Assembly (NCBI RefSeq): GCF_029168945.1 | Contig: NC_083610.1 | Span: 52,097,429 to 52,161,428 of the forward strand | DNA length: 64,000 bases | Direction: 5' to 3' | Origin: Cannabis sativa | Taxonomy: Eukaryota > Streptophyta > Magnoliopsida > Rosales > Cannabaceae | Shown here: piece by piece, positions 61,258 through 64,000 of the stretch | Numbering within the stretch: the stretch's first letter is position 1 | Layout of the letters: every line of letters starts with the position of its first letter | Made by a program: the position numbers and the translations under genes | The notes under the pieces: generated by a model | Databases searched by the model: none | Seen by the model: the letters and a program-made list of their open reading frames with translations, nothing else | What the model was told of the DNA's origin: nothing

Positions 61258-61472
61258 CGTCTGAGGTTTCTTTGAAATGATTACCCCTTTTTCGTGACTT
61301 GCCTATAAATACCATAGAGCATTGGCACATAAACTCATTTTCACCATCCTTCTTTGCTAAGTGAGCTCAGAGCGAAAAGAGAGGTTTTTTCTGGTTTCAA
61401 GTTTGCTGAAGTGCCTTCATCAAAACTGCTCGTTGGTTTGACGTTGCTTGAATCTAGATATCTGACTCTTGA
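61258..61472 (+). promoter_or_regulatory. Core promoter and 5' UTR exon of the layer-0 transposon gene
   Basis: A TATA box (TATAAAT, 61304-61310) lies about 50 bp after the insertion junction of element A, so transcription should start near 61335-61345. The 5' UTR exon ends at 61472, where GTAAGT begins. The upstream promoter half is now 61 kb away at 1-415. Confidence 0.6.
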
Positions 61473-61844
61473 GTAAGTTCTCGATTTCCTTTATGCTTAT
61501 TTTTGCATGTTTATTTTTTCGAATGCACCTTCGACTTTGCTGTAGAGAAATATTTAGGAAACCATAGGTTCAGAAACTCTGCGATTCTTCTTTGTCATGA
61601 TTTCATGCGATTTTACAGTTCTTAATGCTCGCTTTCTGAACTGCATAATGCCTGTGTTTCATCTTATCCTAAGCTTCATGAAATTTTTTTGCCCTAACTC
61701 GAGAAAATTTCAAACTTCTTGAGTTTTGACTTTTCTTTGAACATTCTTGTTCTGTAATCTATTGAGTACTCTTGGTCGGCATATTTGCTTGTTTATCGCT
61801 CGATATTCTGGCCAAACACTCATCTTGTGTGTTGTCTTTTATAG
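61473..61844 (+). other. Predicted intron in the 5' UTR
   Basis: Donor GTAAGTTC at 61473 and acceptor ttttatag ending at 61844, directly followed by the ATG at 61845. The T-rich interior fits a plant intron. Predicted from splice words only. Confidence 0.55.
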
Positions 61845-64000
61845 ATGAACCCAGGTGAGTTTTGGGAAAGCAGAAATCAAATCGACCAGGACCTGCTTCA
61901 ACTTTTGCACGAGGACCATCCTCGTCTTTGTTCTAGCCTACCTTCTTATAGCGAAGGACATTCTCCTCCAAATCTTATATCCAGCCATAGAATGATAGAT
62001 CGTACAAAGAAAACAACGCGTTTGGCTGACGCATTTGATCCTCAAGTGGCTCGGCACGCCACTTTGCCCAATGCCCAACAGGATCCATCCGTCCAAGAGG
62101 AGGGGGATGCATTTGATTCTCAAGTGGCTCGGCACGCCACTTTGCCCAATGCCCAACAGGATCCATCCGTCCAGGAGGAGGGGGATCTTGAAGGGGACAC
62201 TGAGGTCCAGGAGATTGAGGGGTAGGATGACATTCGTCCTAGTAGTTCCTCCGAGGCGAAGGAAGAGGAGGAGGTTGAACCCCCAAACTACGGGGAGTAC
62301 AATGAGGCTGGGGAGCCAGTCGATGCTGACGGAGATGTCCTGGTTGAGGGTGTTGACTATGTCAGTGAGGAGCTTACTGCTGCGGTTCCTCATAGGAGGC
62401 AAAGTGCCTTGGGCGCCAGGTGGGTGAGTCCTCCATCCAGGTTTACTGAGGCGCGCCTGGGGACTCTCGACCAGGATGGCTACTTGGGCGAACTGGAGTG
62501 CTACATTCCCGCCCACAATAATCGAGCCACAAACCCTGAAAGGGGGATGTGCGCTTGGTCGGGTGATGATGCCCAGAAAGGGGCATTGATGCCTTTGCAT
62601 CAATACTTTAAGAATGTGGCGGACTTCTTCAGCCTCTGCCCGACCCAGTTCACTCCTCAGGGCCTTAAGTATCTGTCAGCCCTTTTCGTCCTTTACGCCT
62701 CCCAGAAGTGGGATATGCCTTCTCCCCACGAGGTCAGCTGGTTCTTTGATTTGAAGTCCACCCCCAAGCAAGGCAGGTCGGGGTACTTCTATTTCTCTCA
62801 ACCAGACTTCAAGTGGTTGATGGGCACCTATCACTCGGCCATCAGCAAAATTAGGCATTTTGTTGATGAGTACTTCTTGGTGGATGGCGCGGGCATCACC
62901 CGTACTCGGTTCTAGCAGATTCCAACATATCACCGTCCTCCCCTCACTCTTGCTCTTAGGGATAGAGCTCAAAAGCTTGCTCGACTGCTGGGGGAAGACC
63001 GGAATATCATTCGGTTGACCTCCGAGGATAATCTTGTGAGGTACGGGCTCTATCCAAAGGATTTCATTCCCAAGCAAGTGAGGGAGAGGAAGAGGAAATC
63101 TAATGCTGGACGGGCTGAACGAGCTCATCAGGAGAATGAACTCATTCAACTTAAGCGCGAAGCTAAGTTGAAGGGAGATGCAAGGGCCAAGCAATATGCT
63201 TAGGAGCCCTTGAATCCTGAAGATGAGGTTGAGGAAGAGCAGGTGACTCCGCTCAAAAGGAGGAAAAAACTTCCAACCCAGCCCATGCCTATCGAACATG
63301 CAATTCGCATCAGGGAGCCCATCTCTCCTGCTCGGCCACTTCCTCCTGTGCTCAAAAAAGAGAAAGCTATTATGTCCAAAATCAGAGGCATGTCAGGTGC
63401 GATGGACTTTCGAGACCTGCTCGAGCAATCATCTTGCATATTACTCCATCCTGCTTTTAAGCTTCTTGACTATTAAGCTTCATGTTTCTGATGTCTGTTT
63501 CTTCTAACCATGTTGTTTTTTTTATTCTGTGCAGACATGTCTCAGAAGATGCTTGATGCTCTGAAGAAGAGAATTGGCAGAGGCTCCAACGCATCTCCTC
63601 CAGCCAAGAAGTCTAAAGGCGATGAGGGAACCTCTTCCAAGGAAAAGACGCCTGCCGGGGAGGTCATCGATCTTTCTCAGGAGCTAACAGTTTCAAACCC
63701 CTCCACTCCAAAAGTTGCCCAGTCGAAGGAGTCTCGAGGAGGGAGTTCGAACAAGTCTGACCAACCGAGAGGCGGGTCTGAGCTGGTGCGGACCTCTACT
63801 CAACCTTTGTCGGTGCTTCCGGAGGCCAAGAAAGGCAAGGAGATGCTTGCTCACTATATGAACCGGTTGGTTCCTTAGGTTAGTGAGCAGCTGGCCGGTG
63901 CAGACAATGACTCTTTTCTAGAGCTGCTGGTGGGAGGAGTCTTGAAGGAGTTCACAAGGGTAAGTCTTTCTTGACGATTTTCTTTAATCCTCTTTACTTG
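61845..64000 (+). pseudogene. 'Putative gypsy-type transposon' protein gene with four amber stops, runs off the window
   Basis: It starts MNPGEFWESRN at 61845. One frame continues to 63473, interrupted by TAG at 62223, 62913 and 63201. The next exon begins after an acceptor (ttctgtgcag, ending 63534) with MSQKMLDALKKR, has TAG at 63876 and ends at a donor (gggtaagtc) near 63960. The core (62560-62915; LMPLHQYFKNVADFF, CPTQFTPQGLKYLSALFVLY, WFFDL) resembles the plant domain called 'Transposase (putative), gypsy type' (PF04195). A basic coiled-coil-like stretch follows at 63080-63200, and the next exon is Ser/Lys-rich. The donor of the second intron is not clear. The family's function is not established. 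Confidence 0.7.
62031..62186 (+). repeat. 78-bp tandem duplication inside the transposon gene
   Basis: Units are 62031-62108 and 62109-62186, nearly identical, encoding 26 residues each (AFD(P/S)QVARHATLPN...). The length is a multiple of three, so the frame is kept. Confidence 0.9.

Noticed and set aside
61938..62603. 221-codon minus-strand frame, and 62676-63299 minus (207 codons)
   Set aside because: They are shadows of the transposon gene frame on the plus strand, caused by GC-richer coding sequence.

Overview
This window is repeat-rich nuclear DNA from a flowering plant, probably a eudicot. I see no host single-copy gene, tRNA gene or CRISPR array. The plant origin is shown by the element types: a SIRE/Maximus-like Ty1/copia with an env-like ORF, a Tekay-like Ty3/gypsy chromovirus, a Cassandra-like TRIM carrying 5S rRNA promoter motifs, and CTATAAATAG-type promoters in the LTRs. 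I cannot name the species.

Nearly the whole window is one multi-level nest of LTR retrotransposons. I delimited each by TG...CA LTR ends and target-site duplications (TSDs). Layer 0 (1-415 and 61258-64000) is a decayed plant 'putative gypsy-type transposon' gene with its promoter. Layer 1 is element A (416-61252, minus strand, TSD cgagg), inserted about 50 bp upstream of that gene's TATA box. Layer 2 consists of a Ty1/copia element (7404-48185, plus strand, TSD tacac) in A's internal region and element B (49492-59408, minus, TSD gtatg) in A's right LTR; B belongs to A's own family. Layer 3, inside the copia, is a Ty3/gypsy element (13739-42551, plus, TSD catac) between pol and the env-like ORF, and a Cassandra-like TRIM (44022-45665, minus, flanked by agcctc) inside the env-like ORF. 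Layer 4, inside the gypsy, is element L2 (16284-26486, TSD gtagc) in the 5' leader and element L3 (32804-42103, TSD gtagt) in the 3' LTR. L2 and L3 also belong to A's family.

The A/B/L2/L3 family has ~1.87 kb LTRs (minus-strand TGTTGGGTTTT...ATTTCCAACA) and a 5.5-6.4 kb internal region without intact genes. It looks like a LARD, but minus-strand translation shows ghosts of Ty1/copia integrase and RT/RNase H with stops shared between copies. It therefore appears to be a dead copia lineage amplified in trans. Its internal region carries a conserved foldback island, a repeated 22-bp motif and a hypervariable cassette next to the PBS.

The copia pol is nearly intact (integrase, RT and RNase H in one 891-codon frame), but gag has an amber stop and two 1-base frameshifts separate gag, PR and pol. 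The gypsy is dead: its gag has an internal deletion, the PR active site is gone, the RT has FIND instead of FIDD and the integrase DDE glutamate is lysine. Divergence between LTR pairs, estimated by eye, falls with nesting depth: about 3% for A and the copia, 2-3% for the gypsy, below 1% for B and L3. L2 is special: its differences cluster at CAG/CTG motifs in a way that suggests base-calling errors or another methylation-linked process.
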